In this document: piece by piece, positions 17,581 to 26,539 of the stretch
Numbering within the stretch: position 1 is the stretch's first letter
Layout: each line of letters begins with the position of its first letter
Origin: Gammaproteobacteria bacterium
Lineage (GTDB): Bacteria; Pseudomonadota; Gammaproteobacteria; Competibacterales; Competibacteraceae
Assembly: GCA_024234995.1 (NCBI GenBank)
Contig: JACKNF010000002.1
Coordinates: 62,001 to 126,000 of the forward strand
Reading direction: 5' to 3'
DNA length: 64,000 bases
Notes under the pieces: model-generated
Seen by the model: the letters and a program-made list of their open reading frames with translations, nothing else
Database searches by the model: none
What the model was told of the DNA's origin: nothing
Made by a program: the position numbers and the translations under genes

Positions 17581-18061
17581 GGTGTGATGCCTCATTCCGG
17601 CACATGAGGCAACGGCCAAGCACTTCCACGGTTTGCGCCGAGACCTCGAAATCGCGGGCCATTGCCTCAGCGCGCAAGGCTGCATCGACGGTCAGGTTAC
17701 TCAATTCATCGACCTGACCGCAGTCCCGGCAGATAAGAAACTGGCCGCTGTGATGAGTGCCTGGCTGACGGCAACCGGTAAACACGTTCAGTGATGCCAA
17801 TCGGTGAATGAACCCCTGTTCCATCAGGAAATCCAGCGCCCGGTAGACCGTAGGCGGCGCGCCCTGACGTCCGTCGTTACGCAGTACGTCCAAGATGGCG
17901 TAGGCACCCAGTGGTGATGAGTGATTCCAGATAATTTCCAGCACGCGCCGGCGTAATTCGGTGAGACGGACTCCACGTTGCTGGCAGACAGTCTTAGCCT
18001 CTGACAAGGCCCGCTGGGTGGTAGTAAGTTGGAGGGAAGAACAATCTAGAGATTGTTTCAT
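17570..18061 (-). CDS. zur: Zinc uptake regulator, Fur family
   Basis: 163-residue Fur-family repressor. Winged-helix part contains TELRRRVLEIIW and PTVYRALDFLMEQG (recognition helix). Structural zinc site shown by two CxxC pairs, CRDCGQVDE and CLMCRNE; the regulatory site is suggested by HHSGQF. With zinc bound it would block the zinc uptake genes. It heads the leftward unit zur-znuC-znuB and faces znuA across a 79-base gap that holds two Zur boxes, so it probably represses itself too. Confidence 0.95.
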   Translation of the reverse strand: MKQSLDCSSLQLTTTQRALSEAKTVCQQRGVRLTELRRRVLEIIWNHSSPLGAYAILDVLRNDGRQGAPPTVYRALDFLMEQGFIHRLASLNVFTGCRQPGTHHSGQFLICRDCGQVDELSNLTVDAALRAEAMARDFEVSAQTVEVLGRCLMCRNEASHHAN

Positions 18062-18074
18062 AAGTGCTCCGCGC

Positions 18075-18104
18075 TTGACTAAATTATAAATGTTATTTTA
18101 TAAC
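18075..18104 (+). promoter_or_regulatory. Putative znuA sigma-70 promoter
   Basis: TTGACT at 18075-18080 and TATAAC at 18099-18104 are separated by 18 bases. The -10 lies inside the first Zur box, so bound repressor would cover it. Prediction from sequence only. Confidence 0.5.
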
Positions 18105-18122
18105 AATTGTTATTCTATAACA
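18091..18122. promoter_or_regulatory. Two tandem Zur boxes
   Basis: TGTTATTTTATAACA (18091-18105) and TGTTATTCTATAACA (18108-18122) are two perfect-armed palindromes of the form TGTTAT-N3-ATAACA, starting 17 bases apart. They match the core of the known gammaproteobacterial Zur operator (TGTTATANTATAACA). They sit between divergent zur-znuCB and znuA and so can control both. Confidence 0.9.
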
Positions 18123-18140
18123 TAACATGGAGATAATTTC

Positions 18141-19118
18141 ATGCAGAGCCATTCATTATTGCTAAAGGGATTACAAAATTGGCTGAAAATTCTGTTGCTG
18201 CTTCTGCCATTGGCAGGATTCACGGCTGGATTGCCTGTGATGGTCAGTATCAAGCCGGTACATTCACTGGTCGCCAGCGTCATGCAAGGGGTTGATGAGC
18301 CTTTTCTATTGGTAAAGGGAGGGGCATCGCCGCATGACTACCGGTTGCGGCCTTCAGATGCGCGCGCGATGGAACAAGCCCGCGTGGCCTTCTGGATCGG
18401 GCCGGGTATGGAGAATTTTTTGACCAAGCCATTGGAGAATGTGCAAGGCAAAATCCGGGCAGTGGCCTTGCTGGAAACGCCCGGTATTAAAGTCTTGCCT
18501 TTGCGAACGGGTGGCGCCTGGGAAGGGCATCGTCATGACTATGAAAGCTCAAGCGACGATCATGACCATGACCATGACCATGACCACGGCCATGAAGCCA
18601 GTCACGACCTGCATATCTGGCTGGACCCGGTGAATGCTATCGCCATGACTCGTGAGATCGTCTCGGCGTTAAGCGAAATTGATCCAGAACATCAAGCTGA
18701 TTATCAACGCAATGGTGCGGCGTTAATCGAGCGCTTGGGCCGGCTGAACCAACAGTTGGAATCTGATCTGGCACACGTTAAAGAGCAACCTTATGTGGTA
18801 TTTCACGATGCCTATCAGTATTTCGAGCAGCGCTACGGGTTGAATGCGGTTGGTTCAGTGGTGCTCGATCCGGAGCAGCGGCCTGGCGCCCAGCGCGTAG
18901 CAGAAATCCAGGCGCGTATTCGTGATCTCAAAGTCCGTTGCGTTTTCAGCGAACCGCAGTTCCAATCGGCGCTGGCGGTCACGATTGTCAGCGGCAGTGG
19001 TGCGCAACAAGGTATTCTTGATCCTCTTGGCGCTGAATTGCCGGAGGGTCCTGATGCTTACTTCCAGTTGTTGCAGGGGTTGGCTGATGCCTTAAAAATG
19101 TGCCTAAGCAAGACTTGA
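18141..19118 (+). CDS. znuA: Zinc-binding periplasmic protein
   Basis: 325-residue periplasmic zinc-binding protein of the cluster A-I family, with a signal peptide (hydrophobic stretch KILLLLLPLAGFTAG). Family features: SIKPVHSLVA, GGASPHDYRLRPSDA (ligand His), and the ligand His in HIWLDP. Between them is a His/Asp-rich loop (DHDHDHDHDHGH) encoded by a tandem GACCAT hexamer, typical of ZnuA and thought to scavenge zinc. It delivers zinc to ZnuB/ZnuC encoded on the other strand. Expression is expected to be Zur-controlled. Confidence 0.96.
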   Translation: MQSHSLLLKGLQNWLKILLLLLPLAGFTAGLPVMVSIKPVHSLVASVMQGVDEPFLLVKGGASPHDYRLRPSDARAMEQARVAFWIGPGMENFLTKPLENVQGKIRAVALLETPGIKVLPLRTGGAWEGHRHDYESSSDDHDHDHDHDHGHEASHDLHIWLDPVNAIAMTREIVSALSEIDPEHQADYQRNGAALIERLGRLNQQLESDLAHVKEQPYVVFHDAYQYFEQRYGLNAVGSVVLDPEQRPGAQRVAEIQARIRDLKVRCVFSEPQFQSALAVTIVSGSGAQQGILDPLGAELPEGPDAYFQLLQGLADALKMCLSKT

Positions 19119-19285
19119 AGCTCTCCTTAATCTAAGGAAGCGAACACAGGCAGCATTCATTGACGGGATGTTCTATGCTGTTATGCGCATCCGCTAGCGC
19201 TGAGCCGTCATTTTTACAGGTTTAGCCAATACGCTATTTTTAATCACAAAATTAATGTGAACACCGATATTAAAGGCGAATGATC

Positions 19286-19705
19286 ATGGCTGACACGTTT
19301 GCAGGCTTTACGCCTTACAGCGCAAAACAGGACGAGGAATACATGAACGACCGGCAAAAGGCCCATTTCCGGGCCATCCTGTTGGCTTGGAAACAGGAGT
19401 TAATGGAAGAAGGCCGGCGCACAGTCAATAGCATGCAGGATGAAGTGCTCAATTTGCCTGATCCGAATGATCGCGCCAGTCAGGAAGAGGAGTTCTCGAT
19501 CAGCCTGCGGGCCCGGGACCGGGAGCGTAAGCTTTTACACAAGATTGATAAGTCCTTAAGCCGATTGGCCAGCGATAGCTATGGCTATTGTGAAGCCTGT
19601 GGTGTCGAGATTGGTCTGCGCCGGTTAGAAGCGCGGCCCACCGCTGAATTGTGTATCGATTGCAAGCATCTGGAAGAACAGAGGGAAAGAAGTCATGGAA
19701 CCTGA
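19286..19705 (+). CDS. dksA: RNA polymerase-binding transcription factor DksA
   Basis: Binds the RNA polymerase secondary channel and, with ppGpp, adjusts rRNA and amino-acid promoters. About 139 residues. The coiled-coil tip has both acidic residues (DPNDRAS), and the zinc finger has four Cys (CEACG...CIDC), so this is the canonical zinc form. The ATG at 19286 has AAGG nine bases upstream; the ATG at 19280 is too close. A 167-base leader precedes it. Confidence 0.93.
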   Translation: MADTFAGFTPYSAKQDEEYMNDRQKAHFRAILLAWKQELMEEGRRTVNSMQDEVLNLPDPNDRASQEEEFSISLRARDRERKLLHKIDKSLSRLASDSYGYCEACGVEIGLRRLEARPTAELCIDCKHLEEQRERSHGT

Positions 19706-19734
19706 ACGGATACCAGGATGTGCTAAATGCAATG

Positions 19735-19769
19735 CCTGCCTCCAGTCAGCTTAGCTGGCTGGAGGCAGG
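19735..19769. terminator. Long hairpin between convergent dksA and tsaE
   Basis: A 16-base stem (CCTGCCTCCAG-T-CAGC against GCTG-G-CTGGAGGCAGG, one G-T wobble) with the loop TTA. The loop is exactly the tsaE stop codon on the other strand. No strong T run follows, but the stem is very stable; probably a bidirectional terminator. Confidence 0.65.
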
Positions 19770-20227
19770 TTCTCTGTCACAAGATTCGCAAGCATCCGCT
19801 GACCAGTAGTTGAGACGGCCATTAATTGGCAGACACGGCCTGTGCCGGCATAGCACAAGGCGATTTTCAAATCGGCTGCTGGTAGCTCGCCGTGCCCGTG
19901 TTCCGGCCACTCGATCAACAACACCGCTTGGCCATCGAGCTGATCGCGCAGGCCCAGAAATTCTAGTTCTTCTGGGTCGGTCAACCGGTATAGATCCCAA
20001 TGAAATAATCGCCACTGCCCAATCTGGTACGGTTCTACTAGTGTAAAAGTAGGGCTTTTGACCGTGCCATGATGACCGAGCGCATGTGCTAGACCGCGAA
20101 CCAAGGTTGTCTTGCCAGCGCCTAGGTCGCCACTCAAATAGACGATGCAACCGGATATCAGCGTCGCAGCTAGCTGCGCACCCAGCATTTCGGTGGTGCT
20201 CGCAGAATCAAGATCGTATTTCAGCAT
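19751..20227 (-). CDS. tsaE: tRNA threonylcarbamoyladenosine biosynthesis ATPase TsaE
   Basis: Small ATPase needed with TsaB and TsaD to form t6A37 on ANN-decoding tRNAs. 158 residues, usual length. Walker A GDLGAGKTTLVRGLA; further family motifs SPTFTLVEPY, FHWDLYRL and LIEWPEHG. It lies 3 bases after nnr, a pairing conserved in gammaproteobacteria (yjeF-yjeE). Its stop codon is within the hairpin loop at 19751-19753. Confidence 0.96.
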   Translation of the reverse strand: MLKYDLDSASTTEMLGAQLAATLISGCIVYLSGDLGAGKTTLVRGLAHALGHHGTVKSPTFTLVEPYQIGQWRLFHWDLYRLTDPEELEFLGLRDQLDGQAVLLIEWPEHGHGELPAADLKIALCYAGTGRVCQLMAVSTTGQRMLANLVTENLPPAS

Positions 20228-20230
20228 AAC

Positions 20231-21715
20231 TCAGGGATTGACGCCTGCATGAAGAAAAGGCAATAGATCAGTGGCTAGCAAACCGCGTTCACCACCGGTT
20301 TGCGCTGCTTGATCGCCAGCGAGACCGTGCAGGTAAACCCCTGCCTTGGCCGCTGCGAAGGGCGGTAGACTTTGTGCCAGGAGCGCCGCGATCACCCCAG
20401 TCAGCACATCGCCCATGCCGCCGCTGGCCATGCCTGGGTTGCCAGCCGTGCAAAGCGCGACCCGGCCCTCTTCTTTACTGGCGATCAATGAACCGGCGCC
20501 CTTGAGCACCGCCACACCACCGTAGCGTAATGCCAGATCTTCGACCGCGGTAATACGGTCAGCTTCAACTTCATTTGGAGTCATCTTCAATAAACGGGCG
20601 GCCTCACCGGGATGCGGCGTTAGAATCCAGTTTTCCCGGAAAACCGGTTCGATTGCCAAGAGATTCAGCCCATCGGCATCGACGACCAGAGGTTTATCGC
20701 TGGCTAGGGCAGCCTGTAACATGGTCCGGCCCCAGTCAGTGCGCCCCAGACCAGGACCAATGGCAATGACCGTGGCCCGGTTCAGCAACGGCTCCAGCTC
20801 CTCGGACGTTTCCACACCCTGAAACATGAGTTCCGGCCGAACTGCGGCTTGCAGGCCCGCATGCGCAGCGCGGGTGGCAATGCTGGTTAGACCCGCTCCA
20901 CAGCGGGCAGCGGCTTCGCCTGCCATCCGCGCTGCGCCTGCCATGCCTTGTTCACCGCCGATCACCAGGACATGACCGAAATGACCTTTGTGGGCGCTGC
21001 GTTCACGAAGCGGTAACAGTCCCGGCAAATCCTCGCCGGCATAGCGCCAGCAGGCTGGATGCAGGGCTGGATAGATCTCGGGAGGCACGTCAAGATTGGC
21101 AAAGTGGATCTTGCCACAGCAGGACGGTCCTTGGCCGGTGAACAGACCTAGTTTAAGACCGATGAACGTTATCGTGGCTGCTGCGTGAATGGCAACTCCC
21201 AGCACAGCGCCGGTGTCGGCATGCAAGCCTGAAGGAATGTCGAGGGCAAGAATACCGGCGGGGTAAGCGTTCATGGCTTGGATGGCGTCCCGCCAGGCGC
21301 CGCTGACCTCCCGCTCTAGGCCGGTACCGAGGATCGCATCGACCAGCAGTTCAGTGTCGTCCAGGCCAACAGTACTGAAAGGGGTAATTGGCGTTCCGGC
21401 AGCCAAGGCATCTTGCCATGCGGTCTGAGCGTCGCCGCTAAGCTGTTCAGGATCAGCCAAGGTCAGTACGCGGACCTGCAAACCAGCTTGATGAGCTAAA
21501 CGCGCTACTACATAGCCGTCGCCGCCATTATTGCCGCCGCCGCAAACTACAGCGATGCGCCGCGCGTTGGGCCAGTGCTGGCCCAGCAGGTTGAAAGCCG
21601 CTTCGCCAGCCCGGTTCATCAAGGTATAGCCGGGAATGCCACGATCTTCGATGGCAATGCGATCCAATTCCCGCACTTGAGCAGCGCGGTATAGTTCGAA
21701 AGGCAGTTCGCGCAT
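20231..21715 (-). CDS. nnr: Bifunctional NAD(P)H-hydrate epimerase / ADP-dependent dehydratase
   Basis: Repairs hydrated NADH/NADPH. 494 residues in two domains: the N-terminal YjeF epimerase (about 1-215, with VCGGGNNGGDGYV) and the C-terminal ribokinase-like ADP-dependent dehydratase (about 225-490, with AIGPGLGR, LTPHPGEAARLL and AGNPGMASGGMGDVLTG). Both active domains look complete. Forms a two-gene unit with tsaE; divergent from queG. Confidence 0.96.
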   Translation of the reverse strand: MRELPFELYRAAQVRELDRIAIEDRGIPGYTLMNRAGEAAFNLLGQHWPNARRIAVVCGGGNNGGDGYVVARLAHQAGLQVRVLTLADPEQLSGDAQTAWQDALAAGTPITPFSTVGLDDTELLVDAILGTGLEREVSGAWRDAIQAMNAYPAGILALDIPSGLHADTGAVLGVAIHAAATITFIGLKLGLFTGQGPSCCGKIHFANLDVPPEIYPALHPACWRYAGEDLPGLLPLRERSAHKGHFGHVLVIGGEQGMAGAARMAGEAAARCGAGLTSIATRAAHAGLQAAVRPELMFQGVETSEELEPLLNRATVIAIGPGLGRTDWGRTMLQAALASDKPLVVDADGLNLLAIEPVFRENWILTPHPGEAARLLKMTPNEVEADRITAVEDLALRYGGVAVLKGAGSLIASKEEGRVALCTAGNPGMASGGMGDVLTGVIAALLAQSLPPFAAAKAGVYLHGLAGDQAAQTGGERGLLATDLLPFLHAGVNP

Positions 21716-21853
21716 GGAAAACCTCCTGGGCGGCGATGATGAGGCACAATATGCGGAGTCATTGACTTTATAGATTGTAAACCTATTCTAGCGGCCGCTA
21801 TGACCCCTTTTTTCACAATCGATCCTTCTCCGTTAGAAGGGGAGAGCCGTAAA

Positions 21854-22900
21854 ATGAGTGTTCAGTTTGCGGAATTAGCTGCATGCGTCAAGACTTGGGG
21901 GCGTGAGCTAGGGTTCCAGCAGATCGGGATTACCGATATCGATCTCAGTCAGCATGAAACAAGGTTTCTTCGCTGGCTGGCGGCTGGATTTCACGGTCAG
22001 ATGGCGTACATGGCGCGGCATGGAATCAAGCGCAGCCGGCCGGCAGAACTGGTTCCTGGTACGGTCCGAGTGATTACAGGGCGCATGGATTATCAGCCAC
22101 CGGAGATTGCTGAACCGTGGGGTGTGTTGAATCGACCGGATTTGGGGTACATCTCGCGTTATGCGTTGGGGCGGGATTATCACAAGGTGCTGCGGAGCCG
22201 GTTGCAACAGTTGGCAGAACGCATGGCCGCTGCTATTGGCCGGTTTGGCTATCGAGTGTTCGTGGATAGTGCGCCGGTGCTGGAAAAAGCGCTGGCGGAA
22301 AAGGCGGGATTAGGCTGGATCGGTAAACACAGCAATCTGCTGGACCGGCGGGCCGGCTCCTGGTTTTTCCTCGGTGAGATTTACGTGGATCTACCGTTGC
22401 CAGTGGATAAGCGGACAGGTGTGCATTGCGGGCGTTGCACGGCATGCTTGGCTATTTGCCCGACCCAGGCTATCGTTGCCCCGTACCAGGTGGATGCCCG
22501 CCGTTGTATTTCCTATCACACCATTGAGCTGCATGGGCCGATCCCGCTGGAATTCCGTCGCGCCATGGGTAACCGGATTTATGGCTGTGATGACTGTCAA
22601 CTGGTTTGTCCCTGGAACCGCTTCGCCCAACCGGCGGTAGAGCCGGATTTTCGTGTCCGGAATGGGTTGGATGCCCCAAGGTTGATCGATTTGTTTCGCT
22701 GGGATGAACCGGAGTTTCTGCGTCGTACTGAAGGGAGTGCCATTCGCCGGATCGGCCACGAACGCTGGTTGCGCAACATCGCCGTCGCGTTGGGTAATGC
22801 CTCGCACTCACCGGAGGTGATTGCCGCCTTAAGAAGCCGGTTGACGCATTCGTCGGATTTGGTGCGGGAGCATGTGAGCTGGGCGCTTATGAATCATTAG
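21854..22900 (+). CDS. queG: Epoxyqueuosine reductase
   Basis: Cobalamin-dependent iron-sulfur enzyme that carries out the last step of queuosine synthesis in tRNA. 348 residues. Two 4Fe-4S clusters are shown by CGRCTACLAICPTQAI plus later Cys, and CDDCQLVCPWN; the catalytic-region Asp is in VFVDSAPVLEKALAEKAGLG. The ATG at 21854 follows GGGGAGAG at good spacing; an upstream in-frame ATG (21800) is judged too early. Its cofactor is cobalamin, made by the enzymes at the left of the window. Confidence 0.96.
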   Translation: MSVQFAELAACVKTWGRELGFQQIGITDIDLSQHETRFLRWLAAGFHGQMAYMARHGIKRSRPAELVPGTVRVITGRMDYQPPEIAEPWGVLNRPDLGYISRYALGRDYHKVLRSRLQQLAERMAAAIGRFGYRVFVDSAPVLEKALAEKAGLGWIGKHSNLLDRRAGSWFFLGEIYVDLPLPVDKRTGVHCGRCTACLAICPTQAIVAPYQVDARRCISYHTIELHGPIPLEFRRAMGNRIYGCDDCQLVCPWNRFAQPAVEPDFRVRNGLDAPRLIDLFRWDEPEFLRRTEGSAIRRIGHERWLRNIAVALGNASHSPEVIAALRSRLTHSSDLVREHVSWALMNH

Positions 22901-22925
22901 TTTTCTAATAATTCCAAATAGCTGC

Positions 22926-24332
22926 TTACTCGTCGTCGCCGATCCGGTATTCCTTGAGACGGCGCTTCAAGGTAGAGAGGGGGATGCCTAGCTCTCGTGC
23001 AACCGCTGCTTTGTTATTCCGGTTGCGCTCCATCGCTTCGATGATCATCTGCCGCTCCATATCCTTGAGGTGTGTGCGGGCATCAGCAGCGCCTGGTTTA
23101 GGGATGGATGCTGGTTCAAACGGGCTAGGTGGCGGGGAGGGCAGTGGAGGCAGAGCGGCGGGTGCCCTGGCAGGCATTATTGCGGGCGCCAGTGCAGCTT
23201 TGGGTAATCGCAAATCTTCGATGCGAATTTCCCGGTCGCCGCACATGACGGCTGCCCGCTCCAGCACATTACGCAGTTCTCGCACATTGCCGGGCCAGAG
23301 ATAGCTCTGCAATGCTGCCATAGCGCTTTCGGAAATCCGGCTATTCAATTGCAATTGCTGGCACAGGCTTTCAGCGATCAGCGGAATATCCTCGCGAATC
23401 TCACGCAGTGCCGGCAGGTCGATCGGCACCACTGACAAGCGGTAAAACAAGTCGGTGCGGAACGTGCCCGCCCGGACCATCGCTGCCAAATCGCGATGTG
23501 TGGCGGTGATGACCCGCACGTCCACGCGGGTTGATTTGTCCGAGCCGATCGGTGTCACCTCGCGAGATTCCAATACCCGTAGCAGACGAGGTTGCAAATC
23601 CAGCGGCAGTTCACCGATTTCATCGATGAATAGCGTACCTGTATGGGCTTGGCGGAATGCGCCTTCCCGTGAACCGGTCGCACCGGTGAATGCGCCCTTG
23701 ATATGACCAAACAGGTCATTACGTACCATTTCAGGATCGGTCACCGAGGCATCGAACACGACAAAGGGGCCTGTCCGGCCAGAAAAAGTGTGCAATGTAC
23801 GGGCAACTAACTCCTTACCTGAGCCAGATTCACCGTTTAAGTGGACCGTGGTTGGCGTGGGTGCTACAGCGCGGATCAAGCCATACAGTTCCCGCATCCG
23901 TTCGCTTGATCCCACCAGTTCGCCCAGGTGATTCTGGCTGGGCACGGCTACTTTCCGTTCTTCGGTATGCTGGCGGATCAACAGTTGCGAATAGCCGAGC
24001 CGGCATTCTGCATCGGGCGGGATGTAGGCTTCAGTGATCTGCACACCGTTGATGAAGGTGCCATTGGTCGATCCCAGGTCGCGCAACAATAGGCCGTTCG
24101 GCGTCATGAGGATTTCGGCATGCCGGCGCGAGACCGCCCGGTCAGTCAGTACAACATCATTGTCCGGTGAGGTGCCGATGCGTACGTTAGGCAGACCGAG
24201 ACTGGCTTCCAGTCCGGCGTCTGATCCCGCGATCACTCGCAATTCAATTGCTTCGAACTGGAACCGCAATCGGGACTTGGAGGTCGCGACGATGATTTCG
24301 GTACCATCGCTAGAAGAAGTGAATGAAGCCAT
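22926..24332 (-). CDS. FHA-domain sigma-54-dependent transcriptional activator
   Basis: 468-residue enhancer-binding protein. An N-terminal FHA domain (about 28-105; RIGTSPDNDVVL, SRRHAEI, GSTNGTFING) replaces the usual receiver, so control is probably by phosphothreonine recognition. The AAA+ domain (about 120-365) has Walker A GESGSGKE and the sigma-54-contact loop GAFTGA. A Pro/Ala linker leads to a Fis-type helix-turn-helix (NKAAVARELGIPLSTLKRRL). A Ser/Thr kinase lies 2.2 kb away and could be its partner. Targets unknown. Confidence 0.93.
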   Translation of the reverse strand: MASFTSSSDGTEIIVATSKSRLRFQFEAIELRVIAGSDAGLEASLGLPNVRIGTSPDNDVVLTDRAVSRRHAEILMTPNGLLLRDLGSTNGTFINGVQITEAYIPPDAECRLGYSQLLIRQHTEERKVAVPSQNHLGELVGSSERMRELYGLIRAVAPTPTTVHLNGESGSGKELVARTLHTFSGRTGPFVVFDASVTDPEMVRNDLFGHIKGAFTGATGSREGAFRQAHTGTLFIDEIGELPLDLQPRLLRVLESREVTPIGSDKSTRVDVRVITATHRDLAAMVRAGTFRTDLFYRLSVVPIDLPALREIREDIPLIAESLCQQLQLNSRISESAMAALQSYLWPGNVRELRNVLERAAVMCGDREIRIEDLRLPKAALAPAIMPARAPAALPPLPSPPPSPFEPASIPKPGAADARTHLKDMERQMIIEAMERNRNNKAAVARELGIPLSTLKRRLKEYRIGDDE

Positions 24333-24515
24333 GCCGTCACCGGATAAAGTCGTAAATGAGAATTATTCTACATCAATTTGCTCGGTTTTTTACGCTCGTG
24401 TAAGCATTCTGTCTGATCAATAGCGGGATGGGCGTCTCTTATGTCACCCATCTCGACGCTTTTCTACGACTTGCACTACACTAGACTAAACCCTAGCAAA
24501 ACCGTGGAAACTACT

Positions 24516-25280
24516 ATGCGCCGAGTTGTCTTCAATCAAAAAGGGGGAGTGGGTAAATCCACTATTGCTTGTAATCTAGCCGCGATCAGCGCTGCGCGTG
24601 GCCGCCGGACCTTACTGGTGGATCTGGATCCGCAGGCCAATGCCTCGCGCTATCTGCTAGGTCCTTCCCTGGAAGAACAGAAAAAAACGCTTGCTCATTT
24701 TTTTGATGACATCCTGGCTTATAGGGTCTTTGGCGACAAGCCAGACGCCTATATGGTTCCGACCCGTTTTCCTAATCTTGGCGTGTTGCCGTCCGATCCT
24801 CGGTTGGAGGAATTGCAGGTCAAACTGGAATCGCGCTATAAAATGTACAAATTGCGTGAGGCATTGGATACGCTCAAGGAGTTCGATGAAATTTTCATCG
24901 ATACGCCACCGGCGTTGAATTTTTTTACCCGTTCAGCATTGATCGCTGCTGATACCTGCCTAATTCCTTTTGACTGCGATGATTTCTCACGCCACGCGCT
25001 ATACACGCTCATGGAGAGCGTCCGGGAAATTCAGACCGATCATAATCATCATTTGCGGGTGGAAGGGATCGTGGTTAATCACTATCAAGCTCGCGCCAAG
25101 CTACCGGTGCGGTTAGTCGAGGAGCTCCGCACCGAGGGTTTGCCGGTATTGGACGCTTTCTTGTCAGCTTCAATCAAGATCCGCGAATCCCATGTTCAGG
25201 CGTTGCCGATGATTTATCTTGATCCTAAGCACAAGTTGAGCCGTGAATTTGAGGCGCTCTACAGCCTCTTGGCAGCTTGA
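24516..25280 (+). CDS. ParA/MinD-family ATPase, orphan
   Basis: 254-residue deviant-Walker ATPase. Signature motif FNQKGGVGKSTIACNLA at the N-terminus, then LVDLDPQANAS and FIDTPPAL. No ParB-like gene or obvious parS cluster lies next to it, so it is not the ordinary chromosome-partition pair and may position another cargo. An open frame extends upstream to 24441, but the ATG at 24516 begins exactly at the conserved domain. Divergent from the FHA activator across about 180 bases. Confidence 0.9.
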   Translation: MRRVVFNQKGGVGKSTIACNLAAISAARGRRTLLVDLDPQANASRYLLGPSLEEQKKTLAHFFDDILAYRVFGDKPDAYMVPTRFPNLGVLPSDPRLEELQVKLESRYKMYKLREALDTLKEFDEIFIDTPPALNFFTRSALIAADTCLIPFDCDDFSRHALYTLMESVREIQTDHNHHLRVEGIVVNHYQARAKLPVRLVEELRTEGLPVLDAFLSASIKIRESHVQALPMIYLDPKHKLSREFEALYSLLAA

Positions 25281-25288
25281 ATTCAGCG

Positions 25289-25696
25289 TTAGCGCCTATT
25301 ATCGGCCAGGAGATTCTTATAAAATACCGGCCGCATCCGGGCGGGGTCTTTTGCAGTCCATTGCCGGGCGTAAATGCGCCCATCTTTGCCTAATCGCTGA
25401 CGTAATTCTGTATTATCAGTTAGCGGGTGAATCTGGCTGGCAAAGTGCATCACGTTCTCTTTAGCGATCAGCGTGCCGCGTTTCGCCGCCATCACCTGGT
25501 CTTCGGGGTCAAACGGGGTCTGACGGGAAATGACCCGCTCGATACCTGCCTCATCGTTAGTAGGATAGCCATATTCCGGCGCCACTACCCAGATCTCATG
25601 CCCTCATTGCTGTAGTTCATGCCGGAAGGTCTGAATCGACATAGAAATACTGTGTATACATGGAAAGTACCTATCCGAAAACATTAGGATTTTTAT
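25289..25696 (-). pseudogene. Decayed group 1 glycosyltransferase remnant
   Basis: Reading the minus strand from about 25696 gives IKILMFSDRYFP, then SMSIQTFRHELQQ, an in-frame TGA, then GHEIWVVAPEYGYPTNDEA and PFDPEDQ, which resembles the start of group 1 glycosyltransferases (KILM-SD-YFP-VNGVSTSIQTFR-ELQ-LGHEV-LVAPDY). It then jumps to a C-terminal-looking stretch (DNTELRQRLGKDGRIYARQW). The usual middle of about 280 residues is gone, there is a premature stop, and the expected first codon is ATA instead of ATG. Three independent lesions make this a remnant, not a gene. The 98-residue open stretch 25289-25585 is part of it. Confidence 0.75.
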
Positions 25697-25739
25697 AGTC
25701 TATTAAAGTTGCTTCCAACAGTCTTAGCGAGGCTCTGCC

Positions 25740-26504
25740 ATGAACGACCCTGATCTTAGCTTGATCGCCCGCATCGCTGATGAAATGCGCCGCGCCCGTC
25801 GATTGCTGTTTATTACCGGTGCTGGCATCTCCGCCGATTCCGGTTTGCCGACCTATCGTGGGATTGGCGGATTGTATAATGATAAGGTCACTGAGGAAAA
25901 CTGCTCGATTGAAACCGCTCTATCCGCTGGGATGCTGGAAGCTAATCCCGCGATCACTTGGAAATATCTGCGTCAGATTGAAAGCTCCTGCCGGGGAGCG
26001 CGTTTTAATGACGCTCACGCTATCATCGCTGAATGGCAGGATCATTTCGATGTTTGTGTGTTAACCCAGAATATTGATGGGTTCCATCGTGATGCGGGCA
26101 GCCGTAATTTGATCGAAATGCACGGTGATATTCATGACCTGTTCTGTACCCGTTGCGATTACGCAGTCACTGTGCTGGACTATGGCGGATTTGATATACC
26201 GCCATCATGCCCACAGTGTAAGGCGCTAGTGCGGCCACGGGTTGTCTTGTTTGGTGAGGTATTGCCTTCTCACGCCATCCAGCACCTTTACCGGGAGCTG
26301 AATCAGGGTTTCGATCTAGTGTTTAGCATCGGCACTACCAGTGTGTTTCCCTATATTGCAGGACCGGTGGCTCAGGCAAGCCAGATGGGTATCCCCACGG
26401 TGGAAATCAACCCTGCTGATACCAACGTCACCCGTTTTGTGGACTACAAGCTGGCCTCGGGAGCGGCGGTCAGTTTGCGCGCTATCCGTGAGGCATTTCG
26501 ATAG
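25740..26504 (+). CDS. Sir2-family NAD-dependent protein deacylase
   Basis: 254-residue sirtuin. NAD-binding motifs GAGISADSGLPTYRG and TQNIDG are complete, the catalytic His is in MHGD, and the zinc site has two Cys pairs (CTRC and CPQC). It resembles the short bacterial Sir2 proteins; whether it removes acetyl or succinyl groups depends on an Ala-x-Tyr-Arg region and is not clear. Cytoplasmic. It lies between the glycosyltransferase remnant and a convergent Ser/Thr kinase. Confidence 0.93.
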   Translation: MNDPDLSLIARIADEMRRARRLLFITGAGISADSGLPTYRGIGGLYNDKVTEENCSIETALSAGMLEANPAITWKYLRQIESSCRGARFNDAHAIIAEWQDHFDVCVLTQNIDGFHRDAGSRNLIEMHGDIHDLFCTRCDYAVTVLDYGGFDIPPSCPQCKALVRPRVVLFGEVLPSHAIQHLYRELNQGFDLVFSIGTTSVFPYIAGPVAQASQMGIPTVEINPADTNVTRFVDYKLASGAAVSLRAIREAFR

Positions 26505-26539
26505 AGGCCCTTGTTTTTCGCAGGCATCTATTTCATTGC

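Noticed and set aside
18549..18594. Tandem GACCAT hexamers as a stand-alone repeat
   Set aside because: They simply encode the His/Asp-rich zinc loop of ZnuA, a normal family feature.
24516..25280. Chromosome partition ParA
   Set aside because: No ParB, parS cluster, gidA/gidB or origin genes are adjacent; kept only as an orphan ParA-family ATPase.
25289..25585. 98-residue minus-strand frame as a stand-alone gene
   Set aside because: It is the readable remainder of a glycosyltransferase with a premature stop upstream and an internal deletion.
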